Shown here: piece by piece, positions 49,726 through 57,267 of the stretch | Layout: the number at the start of each line of letters is the position of its first letter | Numbering within the stretch: the first letter of the stretch is position 1 | Assembly (NCBI GenBank): GCA_946185535.1 | Contig: CAMHJX010000018.1 | Location: forward strand, 1-64,000 | Direction of reading: 5' to 3' | DNA from: an uncultured Bacteroidales bacterium | GTDB taxonomy: Bacteria; Bacteroidota; Bacteroidia; Bacteroidales; F082 | Length of the DNA stretch: 64,000 bases | Position numbers and translations under genes: made by a program | Notes under the pieces: generated by a model | What the model was told of the DNA's origin: nothing | Databases searched by the model: none | The model's input: only the letters and a program-made list of their open reading frames with translations

Positions 49726-50952
49726 TTAGCAGATTTCGGGTTTCACTTCACGTTTGTTGGCTTCGTATTGCTCGCGCAGGTCTTCAAGTTCAAGTTTGCG
49801 GTAGAGTTTGTTCCAATAGTAGTTATTGGCTCTCACTCTTGCCTTGTGCATGAGGCAGATGGCCGTGGCGCGTTCAAACACGGTGTGTGTCTGTGCCGCG
49901 TCGAAGTTCTCGCCTTGGCACCAGGCGCAACCGCTCGCCACCTCACATTCGATGCACTTCTGCGGGCTTTGCGTCGTGCGGTCGAGGGTGAGGAAGGGGC
50001 GCAGCTTGTTCTTGTCGATGCCGTCGTGGATGTTGCCGATGGTCCACGCTTCCTTGTCACGGAGCGAGTATTGTGCAAAGCGGGTGCAAGGGTAGAGGTT
50101 GCCCGCTGCATCCACCGAAAGCATCTTGCCTGCGCCGCACCAGTTCTGGTTGTCACGCTCGGGGTCCATAGGTTTGCCGATGTGTTCCGAGAAGAAGGAA
50201 CAGGCGTAGTCCTGATAATAGCCGTCATCGATGATGGCATCGGCCAATTGCATCAGTTGTTCCTCAAACTTCAGGTCGTCGCCTTCCTGCCACACATCCT
50301 CAAACACCACGTTGATGTTTACTTCGTGGATGCCGAGGCTGTAGAGATGCAGCACACTTTCTGTGATATACGGAATGTCCGCCGAGGAGATGGTGACCTT
50401 GGTGCCGCCGCCTGGGAATTGCTCCAGCCAAAGCGGGATGTTCTTCACCACATCTTGGTAAGATCCTTTCTCGGTGATTTTATATACGCGGTTAAGGTCA
50501 TGCTTCTTCTCTGTTCCATCAATGGTGATGCCAATGGAAAGATGGTCACGGTTCTTTTTGATAAAGTCCTGCACGGCCTTCTCATGGTAGTTGATGCCAT
50601 TGGTGGAGAAGGAGAAACGGTACGAATTGAACCAATGGTGATTCCTACGGTACAACTCGACCTTGATGTAATCGCAAATCTTGTCGATGAGTTCTATCTC
50701 CAAGAACGGCTCGCCGCCGATGAAATCCCACACCACCGACTCGTAGGCAAAATCGGGGTCGGTCTCATGGTCGAGCACATAGTCGATGAAGGTCTTGGCA
50801 ACCTCCCAAGGCATCCGTTCCTTCACGTTCTTGCCCACAAGGTAGCAGTATTTGCAGGCCAGTTGGCAGTCCTTCGTGACGATGAAGGTGATGTTCTTCG
50901 CATTACCTTCTCGCCAAACGTTGTACTGACGTTCTTTTATTTTAATTGACAT
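49726..50952 (-). CDS. Radical SAM/SPASM peptide maturase, CXXX-target family, locus 2
   Basis: This 408-residue enzyme is intact. The radical SAM core has CQLACKYC (CX3CX2C), VWDFIGGEPFLEIELIDK, SFSTNGINYHEKA and ITIDGTEKKHDLNRVY. The SPASM domain has CGAGKMLSVDAAGNLYPC (CX11GX4C), then CIECEVASGCAWC (CX2CX5CX2C) and a last Cys in TAICLMHKARV. It should use S-adenosylmethionine to form crosslinks on the Cys-repeat precursor encoded 20 bp upstream. The family number TIGR04115 is from memory; the product chemistry is unknown. The last 80 residues are almost identical to the detached fragment at 16396-16668, whereas the N-terminal part is clearly different from the locus-1 frame. Confidence 0.92.
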   Translation of the reverse strand: MSIKIKERQYNVWREGNAKNITFIVTKDCQLACKYCYLVGKNVKERMPWEVAKTFIDYVLDHETDPDFAYESVVWDFIGGEPFLEIELIDKICDYIKVELYRRNHHWFNSYRFSFSTNGINYHEKAVQDFIKKNRDHLSIGITIDGTEKKHDLNRVYKITEKGSYQDVVKNIPLWLEQFPGGGTKVTISSADIPYITESVLHLYSLGIHEVNINVVFEDVWQEGDDLKFEEQLMQLADAIIDDGYYQDYACSFFSEHIGKPMDPERDNQNWCGAGKMLSVDAAGNLYPCTRFAQYSLRDKEAWTIGNIHDGIDKNKLRPFLTLDRTTQSPQKCIECEVASGCAWCQGENFDAAQTHTVFERATAICLMHKARVRANNYYWNKLYRKLELEDLREQYEANKREVKPEIC

Positions 50953-50972
50953 CTGAGAAGTCAGACATTAGA

Positions 50973-51440
50973 TTAGTTATAATTCCATCCATAGCATGAA
51001 TGTGTACATGTACCATAGCAACCTGCTTTACAACTACTATGACAACTATATGTACAGCTGTTAGAACACCCTCCCGTACAATCTCCAGTACATGTTGCCG
51101 AACATCTTCCAGAACATGTGCTTGAACATCCACCGGAACATCTTCCAGTACAAGTTCCGGTGCATGAGCCAGTGCAACTACTCTGACAAGCCCCACTACA
51201 TCTTCCTGTACAACCATTACAACTTCCCTTACAAGTAGATCTACAACTTTGAATGCAGCCGCTTGTACAGTCTTGTCTAGTGCAGCCCATTGGACTTTCC
51301 ATTACGGGCTCTTCCACAACTTTTGCAATCACAGGATTGCTCATCAAAGCCACAGCACCAAGAATCGGCAAAGCCTTTTTTGCCGCTTCCTTGAAGAATT
51401 CTCTTCTGCTTTGTGCTTCGTTTTTCTCTTTGTTTTCCAT
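50973..51440 (-). CDS. CXXX-repeat RiPP precursor with Tat signal, locus 2
   Basis: The 155-residue product starts MENKEKNEAQSRREFFKEAA, a consensus twin-arginine motif (SRREFFK), with a hydrophobic stretch ILGAVALMSNPVIA and a likely signal-peptidase site. The core from about residue 52 to 152 holds 25 cysteines spaced four apart almost throughout (CTGSCTGTCTGRCSGGC is typical), with Thr, Ser and Gly filling the spacers. The two register breaks are CTRQDC and CNGC. Such a repeat would put a Cys on the same face at each turn of a helix, or allow chained crosslinks between neighbours. It is the first gene of the operon. Unlike the locus-1 precursor it has no lipobox. Confidence 0.93.
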   Translation of the reverse strand: MENKEKNEAQSRREFFKEAAKKALPILGAVALMSNPVIAKVVEEPVMESPMGCTRQDCTSGCIQSCRSTCKGSCNGCTGRCSGACQSSCTGSCTGTCTGRCSGGCSSTCSGRCSATCTGDCTGGCSNSCTYSCHSSCKAGCYGTCTHSCYGWNYN

Positions 51441-51492
51441 TTTGTTGGGTTTTTGTTTGCTTTCCTTGGCTCAAAGGACGGCGTTACTGAAT

Positions 51493-51809
51493 GGCAAACA
51501 GAGCGGAGCCTCCCAAACTTATCCTTATTTCTGTTGGTTGGGTCTGGACTCCCATGAATTATCAAAATAATGGATACGGTAAAGCTCCACTGTTTATGCA
51601 GGGTATAATAAAATACACAAACATTAAACAGTGAAAGCCGCCTCATCTCATCACTCCTCATAATTCAAGCGAATTGTCCAGATTCACCAACGAGGAACAA
51701 AGCGAAGAATGCGCTTTCTCTGGCCAGCCGATTTCTCCCGGCTTGGCAACTGCAAAAATAGAAAAAAAACGGATGGGCAAAGGGCTTTTGGAAAAAATGT
51801 TTATTTTTG
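51493..51809. promoter_or_regulatory. Conserved divergent control region of CXXX locus 2
   Basis: The 393-bp gap between the precursor and the antitoxin-like gene is shared with locus 1. Exact blocks are 51493-51532 and 51562-51598, and the 9-bp inverted repeat lies at 51588-51596 and 51625-51633. The region ends at a TATTTTTGCAC motif (51802-51812) that mirrors locus 1; past it the two loci diverge completely. On the minus strand it probably gives the RiPP operon a structured leader. Confidence 0.7.
51802..51809 (+). promoter_or_regulatory. Predicted -7 element of the PIN toxin-antitoxin pair
   Basis: TATTTTTG matches TAnnTTTG, 26 bp before the antitoxin-like ATG at 51835, in the same conserved context as 18163-18170. 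Confidence 0.5.
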
Positions 51810-51834
51810 CACTCAAAAAGAAATAATTAGGTGT

Positions 51835-52134
51835 ATGTGCAGGTATAATATCGCAATAGATGACGCATTAATGGAGGAGGTCAGGCCTTACATTGGCAGG
51901 GATGTCGCTGTTCAGGCATGGCTTGAGGAGCTACTTCACAATGCCTTACTCAATTACGCAGCTCAGTTTGCAAGCTCTGGTGAGTCAAATTACGGCTCAA
52001 CAATTGTGGAGCAATTGAAGTCTCTTGAAAATGACCCTGATGGTCTGCTCAAATTGGATAGGGTTTTGAAACCGTCCCGATATTCGGCAGAAGAACTTCG
52101 TAACGATTATCTAAGTGAAAAGTACGGGATATGA
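51835..52134 (+). CDS. Antitoxin-like protein before a PIN toxin
   Basis: From the ATG at 51835 (MCRYNIAIDDALMEEVRPYI) the 99-residue protein has an N-terminal strand and helix pair (VQAWLEELLHNALLNYAAQF) like a ribbon-helix-helix domain, and a C-terminal tail (EELRNDYLSEKYGI) that would fit toxin binding. It overlaps the PIN gene by 4 bp (ATGA). It is probably the antitoxin and DNA-binding repressor. The longer frame upstream lies in the conserved control region and is not used. Confidence 0.7.
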   Translation: MCRYNIAIDDALMEEVRPYIGRDVAVQAWLEELLHNALLNYAAQFASSGESNYGSTIVEQLKSLENDPDGLLKLDRVLKPSRYSAEELRNDYLSEKYGI

Positions 52135-52577
52135 AGGTGCTGGTTGATTCGAATGTGATTCTAGAGGTGATTTTGCAAAGAGAGCAGGTGGTCCTGGCTA
52201 GGAGATGTTTGTCAACGCTTATTCAAGGGAATCATGAGGCGTATCTTACCGTAGGTGGATTCTATGGCATGATTTATACGGTAGATAATTATTTGCGAAA
52301 GGTAATGGGATTAAAGAAGCCCGATAGAATTGATGCGTTGCGCTCGATAATGAAACAAGTTTTGAATAAGTTTCAGGTGGCAGAGCACGACCGCGAGTCG
52401 CTCCTCCGATCCATTAATGATAAGGTATTCTCCGACCTTGAAGATAGTTGCCAGTATCAAGCGGCCCTGAAGGAAGGTTGTACATGGCTCCTCACCTTTA
52501 ACAAGAGCGATTTTGATGTGAGTGGCGATGCTGCTGTTAAAGTGATTACCCCACAGGAGTTTTTGAATTCGAAATAA
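52131..52577 (+). CDS. PIN-domain protein, probable VapC-type toxin
   Basis: The 148-residue protein starts MKVLVDSNVILEVILQREQV, with the first catalytic Asp, and ends with WLLTFNKSDFDVSGDAAVKV, the TxNxxDF motif holding the last Asp. This is the PIN ribonuclease fold. With the antitoxin-like gene that overlaps it, it forms a type II toxin-antitoxin pair. The target RNA is unknown. It stands in the place where locus 1 has a GNAT toxin. Confidence 0.78.
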   Translation: MKVLVDSNVILEVILQREQVVLARRCLSTLIQGNHEAYLTVGGFYGMIYTVDNYLRKVMGLKKPDRIDALRSIMKQVLNKFQVAEHDRESLLRSINDKVFSDLEDSCQYQAALKEGCTWLLTFNKSDFDVSGDAAVKVITPQEFLNSK

Positions 52578-52585
52578 AATTGACT

Positions 52586-53389
52586 ATGGGCGTAACATAC
52601 GACAACGAGAAGCAGATGTTCGTGTTCGACTTTGAACATGATGGCGTAGAAGATATCGTCAAACTGACGGGCGACGGCTATCAGGTGGAGGCCTTTGGAA
52701 AGTGCTTCTACTATGGCTATGAGTTTTCCGAACAGGTGGATAGCAGTGTCCGTAGCGCGTTCATCAAGTATGTGAAGTTCAATGATAACTTGCAGGACAG
52801 TCCTGATTTGACGCAATTTATCAAGAAGGCAGTGGACAATCTGGACAAGAAGATTAACCTTTACGATTATAATTTGGTGGTAATGCCGGAGTCGTCGAGC
52901 AAGGTCAACCAGTATATGCTTCGCTATATTTATCGTTTTGCTCAACCCACATTGCGGAAGATGGAACTGGTGAAGGCTTTGCCGGCGAATATTTCTTTCG
53001 ACATGGACGCTTATCAAGGACAGTATCTTGATGATGTCTTGGAAGATGGCCGCCCGCGTTACACCGAAGCCCAAAAAGAAGAAGCCAAACAATCCATCAA
53101 TAAGATGCTTGACCTCATCCATCAGAAGGATTATTTCACCATTGCTAAGGACGTGAAAAAGAGTCGTTTTCGTCCCTATATGATGGATTTCTTGAAGTTC
53201 GCTTCTGAAACTGACGAAAGGCTCTGCGCCTCAATCCGTCAGCAGAATGTGTTGGTGATTGATGATGTAACTACCAGCAGCTCAACATTAAACGAAATCT
53301 TGAGGACGCTCCGTATTCTCAATGAAAACAATGAAATCACCATTTTCAGCCTGATAGGCAGAAAAGATTTGATGGCTGAAGCTGTATAG
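52586..53389 (+). CDS. PRPP-binding phosphoribosyltransferase-like protein
   Basis: From the ATG at 52586 (MGVTYDNEKQMFVFDFEHDG) the 267-residue protein has a unique N-terminal part and the PRPP loop VLVIDDVTTSSSTLNEILRT, the signature of type I phosphoribosyltransferases. LVVMPESSSKVNQYMLRYIY earlier could contact the base. I cannot say which base or substrate it uses. It follows the PIN gene by 8 nt and may be cotranscribed with it. A hairpin at 53409 follows. Confidence 0.7.
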   Translation: MGVTYDNEKQMFVFDFEHDGVEDIVKLTGDGYQVEAFGKCFYYGYEFSEQVDSSVRSAFIKYVKFNDNLQDSPDLTQFIKKAVDNLDKKINLYDYNLVVMPESSSKVNQYMLRYIYRFAQPTLRKMELVKALPANISFDMDAYQGQYLDDVLEDGRPRYTEAQKEEAKQSINKMLDLIHQKDYFTIAKDVKKSRFRPYMMDFLKFASETDERLCASIRQQNVLVIDDVTTSSSTLNEILRTLRILNENNEITIFSLIGRKDLMAEAV

Positions 53390-53408
53390 AGAATTCACTC
53401 TTTCGGAC

Positions 53409-53474
53409 GGCTTCAGAAAGCATAGATTCCCGCCTGCGCACCGCCTTTGCTGGAATGACATGCTTTCTGAAGCC
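53409..53474. terminator. Hairpin with an embedded dispersed repeat
   Basis: ggcttcagaaagca (53409-53422) and tgctttctgaagcc (53461-53474) are exact 14-bp inverted repeats. The loop (agattcccgcctgcgcaccg and on) looks like the common gattcccgcc dispersed repeat. It separates two convergent genes. Confidence 0.65.
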
Positions 53475-53480
53475 TGGTTT

Positions 53481-53723
53481 TTACTCTTCTTTTAATTCTG
53501 CGGCATTGATTTCATCCAAAATCAGCATGGCCTTGTCGTAGTCCTCGGTGAAAACAAACACAGAGGCATCGCCCTTGATTGTGCCGGCCGCCCAACCTGC
53601 CACAAGGCTTTCCTCTTGGAAGTTGCGGATAAGGAACTGGATGCCGTTATTGGCAAGCACACTACCGATATATTCCGCATTGATTACCGAGCCGGAATAT
53701 ACTCTTTTGATTTCGTTGTCCAT
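53481..53723 (-). CDS. DUF2007 protein
   Basis: The ATG at 53723 gives MDNEIKRVYSGSVINAEYIG, an 80-residue protein with the DUF2007 pattern: GSVLANNGIQFLIRNFQ, then VFVFTEDYDKAMLILDEI. DUF2007 is annotated as a putative signal-transducing domain. The function is unknown. A CAAAGATA match at 53747-53754 (minus TATCTTTG) is a likely -7 element. Confidence 0.8.
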   Translation of the reverse strand: MDNEIKRVYSGSVINAEYIGSVLANNGIQFLIRNFQEESLVAGWAAGTIKGDASVFVFTEDYDKAMLILDEINAAELKEE

Positions 53724-53807
53724 GACATTACTTTTTTGGTGGTCTGCAAAGATAAACAAATTCAGAATCAATTGCATTAAATATTGCACGAAACATAGAA
53801 TAATAAT

Positions 53808-53869
53808 GGCTTTCAGCTATCAGCAGTCAGCTTTCAGCTGCTGATGGCTGACGGCTGATAGCTGATAGC
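53808..53869. repeat. agctatcagc-type dispersed repeat
   Basis: The stretch is built of agctatcagc, agctttcagctgctgatgg and gctgatagctgatagc units and can fold on itself. It fills most of the gap between the DUF2007 promoter and the EamA stop (53897). Confidence 0.6.
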
Positions 53870-53896
53870 AAAATCGATGTTTCGTGTTTTTCGTAA

Positions 53897-54820
53897 TTAT
53901 TTCTTTTTAGTATCAACATTCAGCATCACAATCGCAAACAGCATCACTAAAGCCGCTGCCCACTGCACGGGTGAATACTTTGTGTCGTTGACAAAATAGT
54001 CGAGCACCACGGCCGTGATGGGGTACATCAGTTCAAGGAAGGTGGACAAAGAGGCTCTCACATGACGTAAGCCATAGTAATACAGGAAGATGGCTCCCGA
54101 ACCCGTGGTCAGGCCGATGAGGGCGATGAAGAGCCAGTTGCGTGGCGTCACCTGCGTGAAGTCTCCGATGTGGCCTGCGAACAACACGATGATGAGCATG
54201 ATGAGCGTGGTGAAGCCATAGCGGAAGAAGGTGGAGCTGACGAAGGAATAGGTCCCCAAAATTTTCTTGGAAAACACCGTCGAACTGCCGAAGGAGAAGG
54301 CAGCCAGCAACGAGAGCAGAGCCGCATATACCGTGGTGATGCCTTCGGTGCTGAAGTCGGGCAATGACCAGCCGAAGGTGAGGAAATAGCCGCCAACAAG
54401 GGCGACGACAGCCCACAGTGCGAAGTGTCTCTTAATCCTCTCTTTCAAGATGATGCGTGCCAAGATGACGGCAAAGACGGGCTGTAGTTTTTGCAGTAAA
54501 ACCACAACGGAAAGACTGTTAAAATGCAGCAAAAACAGCGACTTGACGATGGCCAAGGTACCCAAGGCACCGCCAAACAAGGCGATGAGCAGGCAATAGA
54601 TCAAGTCGGAGCGCGTCATGGTCTTCAGATGGGGGTATTCCCTGAAGAAGAACACGTTCATCAGCAAGAAGGGGAAGAGATGGATGACGAAGACCACGAA
54701 AGCCGTGTTGAGGTTGTAGAGCTGTGGCGTGAGCAAAATGCCGTCTACACCCCAAAGCATGGCGGACAAGGCCACGGCTATGGCTCCAATTAGTTTTGTA
54801 TTTTGTTGTGTGTCTTTCAT
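53897..54820 (-). CDS. EamA/DMT-family transporter
   Basis: The 307-residue protein has ten hydrophobic helices in two related halves, the DMT/EamA plan, with LIGAIAVALSAMLWGVDGIL at the start and LSTFLELMYPITAVVLDYFV near the end. It should export or import a small metabolite; the substrate is unknown. The start overlaps the stop of pnuC by 4 bp, so it may act on a related vitamin or amino acid, which is inference. Confidence 0.85.
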   Translation of the reverse strand: MKDTQQNTKLIGAIAVALSAMLWGVDGILLTPQLYNLNTAFVVFVIHLFPFLLMNVFFFREYPHLKTMTRSDLIYCLLIALFGGALGTLAIVKSLFLLHFNSLSVVVLLQKLQPVFAVILARIILKERIKRHFALWAVVALVGGYFLTFGWSLPDFSTEGITTVYAALLSLLAAFSFGSSTVFSKKILGTYSFVSSTFFRYGFTTLIMLIIVLFAGHIGDFTQVTPRNWLFIALIGLTTGSGAIFLYYYGLRHVRASLSTFLELMYPITAVVLDYFVNDTKYSPVQWAAALVMLFAIVMLNVDTKKK

Positions 54821-55530
54821 TTAAATAACTTATCGTTAGCGATGGCTTCCTTCTCCCAACGCACACACATGATGATGGAATTGACCAGATAAACGACATA
54901 CATCATCGTGATGGGGAAGTTGCCCGCCTTGATGTACATGAAGATGCTGACGCAATTGATGGCAATCCAAAGCCACCACTGCTCGCTGAACATCCTGACC
55001 ATCAATATCATGGCCACGACTTGCATCACGGCCTTGGCTGAGTCGGCAAAAGGTGCGATGTCGTTGGTGAAGTATTTCATCAACAGGCCGAACCCGATAG
55101 TGCCCACCACGATGATGGCGAGACTGATGATTCGAGTGCGATTGGAGGCATGGAGTTTCATCACCTCGTGCGTTTCCTTGTTCATGTTTTTCGCCCACAT
55201 GAAGAAGCCCACAAACTGCATCACGAAGTTGTAGACGGTCACGCCAAAGTCGGCATAGAGCCTGGAAATCAGCGTGATGTAAATCATTAGGCAGCAATGG
55301 ATGAAGCCGAAGAGGTAGTTCGACAGTTTGCCTTTGCCACCCAGCACCACGTTGATAATGCCGCAGGCCGCTGCCACGATGTGGATCCAATAGAACTGGT
55401 CGTTCGCCTTGTCGTATTTGAACAGGATGGACATCACCGTGATGACGACGCTCACCAAAACCAGCCAGATGATGTCGAACGGCTTCCACCCTTTGAGTTC
55501 TTCCTTGATTAATTCGCTGAATTTCTGCAT
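54817..55530 (-). CDS. pnuC: Nicotinamide riboside transporter PnuC family
   Basis: The 237-residue protein has seven membrane helices and the PnuC signature WWLWIAINCVSIFMYIKAGN, then YVVYLVNSIIMCVRW. The family imports nicotinamide riboside; some Bacteroidota members (PnuT) import thiamine, and no TPP riboswitch was seen here, so the NAD-precursor role is preferred. It is coupled to the EamA gene by a 4-bp overlap. A CAAAGTTA match at 55563-55570 is a likely -7 element. Confidence 0.85.
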   Translation of the reverse strand: MQKFSELIKEELKGWKPFDIIWLVLVSVVITVMSILFKYDKANDQFYWIHIVAAACGIINVVLGGKGKLSNYLFGFIHCCLMIYITLISRLYADFGVTVYNFVMQFVGFFMWAKNMNKETHEVMKLHASNRTRIISLAIIVVGTIGFGLLMKYFTNDIAPFADSAKAVMQVVAMILMVRMFSEQWWLWIAINCVSIFMYIKAGNFPITMMYVVYLVNSIIMCVRWEKEAIANDKLFK

Positions 55531-55562
55531 GATGTTTTAAAGACATTGAGATTTTTGCGGGG

Positions 55563-55619
55563 CAAAGTTAAGAAAACTTGCGGTTTTTGGCGGATAATCC
55601 GAAAATCTTCTTACATTTG
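55563..55619. promoter_or_regulatory. Divergent -7 elements of pnuC and the kinase gene
   Basis: The minus strand reads TAACTTTG at 55563-55570 (pnuC side); the plus strand reads TACATTTG at 55612-55619 (kinase side). Both match TAnnTTTG. A TTTG at 55586-55589 could be the kinase -33, at slightly more than the usual spacing. Confidence 0.5.
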
Positions 55620-55681
55620 CCCAATTAATTGCTTGACTTACAAAAGGAGAGTCGTTTGTTAACCTATAGCATTTATTTGAT

Positions 55682-57229
55682 ATGCAAGGACAAGTAATCA
55701 ACGGATTTGAACTGAAAAAGCTGCTCGGTAAGGGTGGCATGGCTGAGGTTTGGTATGCCGAGAATGAAATCGGCAAGCCTGCGGCAGTAAAGGTATTGAA
55801 CGAGAATCTGGCGAGCTACCCACAAATCGTGGAGCGCTTCCATAATGAAGCCCTCGTAATGGTCAAACTCGACCATCCGAATATACGGCAGGTATACGGC
55901 TATGGCTATATTGGCAACCGACATTGCATCGTCATGGAGTACCTCGAAGGCGAAGACCTTGAGGCTTTGATGAAAAACGGTAGGCAGTTCACCGATGAAG
56001 AGTTGCGCCGCTGGTGGGACCAGACAGTCGACGCGCTCAACTACACCCACGCCATGGATATCGTGCACCGCGACATCAAGCCGTCGAACCTGTTCCTTGA
56101 CAAGCGAGGCAACATCAAGCTGCTCGACTTCGGCATTGCCAAGGTGAAGGAAAGCATTTCCCTGACCAGCACTGGCGCAATGTTGGGCACGTTGATGTAC
56201 ATGAGCCCCGAACAGGTGAAAGACACCAAAAATATTGATTATCGCACCGATATCTATTCCTTGGCCGTGACATTCGCCCAACTGGTTTCAGGCATCTGCC
56301 CCTACGACAGCAACTCAAGCGGCGATTTCGAAATCCGAGAGCGGATTGTGTACAAACCGTTGGATTTGAGTGGTTTGCCGGCAAGTTGGAAGAGCTTCTT
56401 GGCTCCTTATTTGGAGAAAGAGCCTGAAAACCGACCTGCTTTGCGCTATTTTGGGGCAGCAATGCCTACGTCGCCAAGCGACAACCTGACCACAACCATT
56501 GCTGCGGGGCCTGCACCTCAACCCCAACAACAGTCGATATATGATCATCCGACGACCATCCGCGTTCCTGAGACAACTCAAACTGCTGCCGGGACTGAAA
56601 AGCCCAAGAAAAAGAAAAAGGTTGGCCTTTGGATTGGATTAGGAGTGGGCGCTTTGGTGGTTTTGGTGGTGGCTATTGTGCTGTTTTTGAAGCTCAGGGA
56701 GAAATCCATAAGAAATGAAGCTGATAACCAAGCCTATCAAGCCTGTGTCACTGCTAATGACTATCGTTCCTATATGCGTGATTTCGGAAGCGATGCTTTG
56801 CACTACAATGAAGCCAAAGCCGAAGTCGAAAGACTAGTGGCCGACAGCACTGCCAAGGCATTGCAAGCCATTGCAGAAGAGCAAGCCAGACTGCAGGCCG
56901 AAGCCGAAGCGCGAGCCAAAGCTGAAGCAGAACAGATAGAGGACAAGTTCTTTGAGAATTGCACTTCTATAGCGGCGTGCGACAGCTATCTTGAGGCTTA
57001 TCCCCAAGGCAGATATGTGTCGGAAGTGGAGGCAAAGAAGGCGGAGTTGAAGAAAGAGGCCGAACAAGCAGCTGCAAAGAAAGCGGCTCAAAAAGATGCT
57101 GAGAAGAAGAAAGCTGCCAAGAAACAGCAAGAGCGCAAAAAGGCAAGCAATATCAAAACTGTGAAAAAGCCTAATGCCGATAAAAAGTCAGGTGCTCCTA
57201 AACTCAAGATTAATAAACCTGGCAAATAA
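55682..57229 (+). CDS. Membrane-anchored Ser/Thr protein kinase (Hanks type)
   Basis: The 515-residue protein has a complete kinase domain (1-265): LGKGGMAEVWYAENEIGKP and AAVKVL (Gly loop and Lys), IVHRDIKPSNLFLDKRG (catalytic loop), LLDFGIAKV (DFG) and GTLMYMSPEQV. A Pro/Thr-rich linker leads to one membrane helix (VGLWIGLGVGALVVLVVAIV). The outer part (about 345-515) has no PASTA repeats but a long Ala/Glu/Lys coiled coil and a lysine-rich end. The ligand is unknown. No phosphatase gene is adjacent. Confidence 0.9.
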   Translation: MQGQVINGFELKKLLGKGGMAEVWYAENEIGKPAAVKVLNENLASYPQIVERFHNEALVMVKLDHPNIRQVYGYGYIGNRHCIVMEYLEGEDLEALMKNGRQFTDEELRRWWDQTVDALNYTHAMDIVHRDIKPSNLFLDKRGNIKLLDFGIAKVKESISLTSTGAMLGTLMYMSPEQVKDTKNIDYRTDIYSLAVTFAQLVSGICPYDSNSSGDFEIRERIVYKPLDLSGLPASWKSFLAPYLEKEPENRPALRYFGAAMPTSPSDNLTTTIAAGPAPQPQQQSIYDHPTTIRVPETTQTAAGTEKPKKKKKVGLWIGLGVGALVVLVVAIVLFLKLREKSIRNEADNQAYQACVTANDYRSYMRDFGSDALHYNEAKAEVERLVADSTAKALQAIAEEQARLQAEAEARAKAEAEQIEDKFFENCTSIAACDSYLEAYPQGRYVSEVEAKKAELKKEAEQAAAKKAAQKDAEKKKAAKKQQERKKASNIKTVKKPNADKKSGAPKLKINKPGK

Positions 57230-57267
57230 CGCGACAAGACTTTGTATGTGATTTGTATGCTGTGACT

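Noticed and set aside
50973..51440. Cys-rich protein as a ferredoxin, metallothionein or phage tail-fibre repeat
   Set aside because: The Tat leader matches the locus-1 precursor and the gene heads an operon with CXXX-target maturases; the spacing is a steady four residues, unlike ferredoxin or metallothionein patterns.
53897..55530. TPP riboswitch before pnuC, which would mark a thiamine transporter
   Set aside because: Only about 30 bp separate pnuC from its predicted promoter, too short for a TPP riboswitch, and no matching core was seen.
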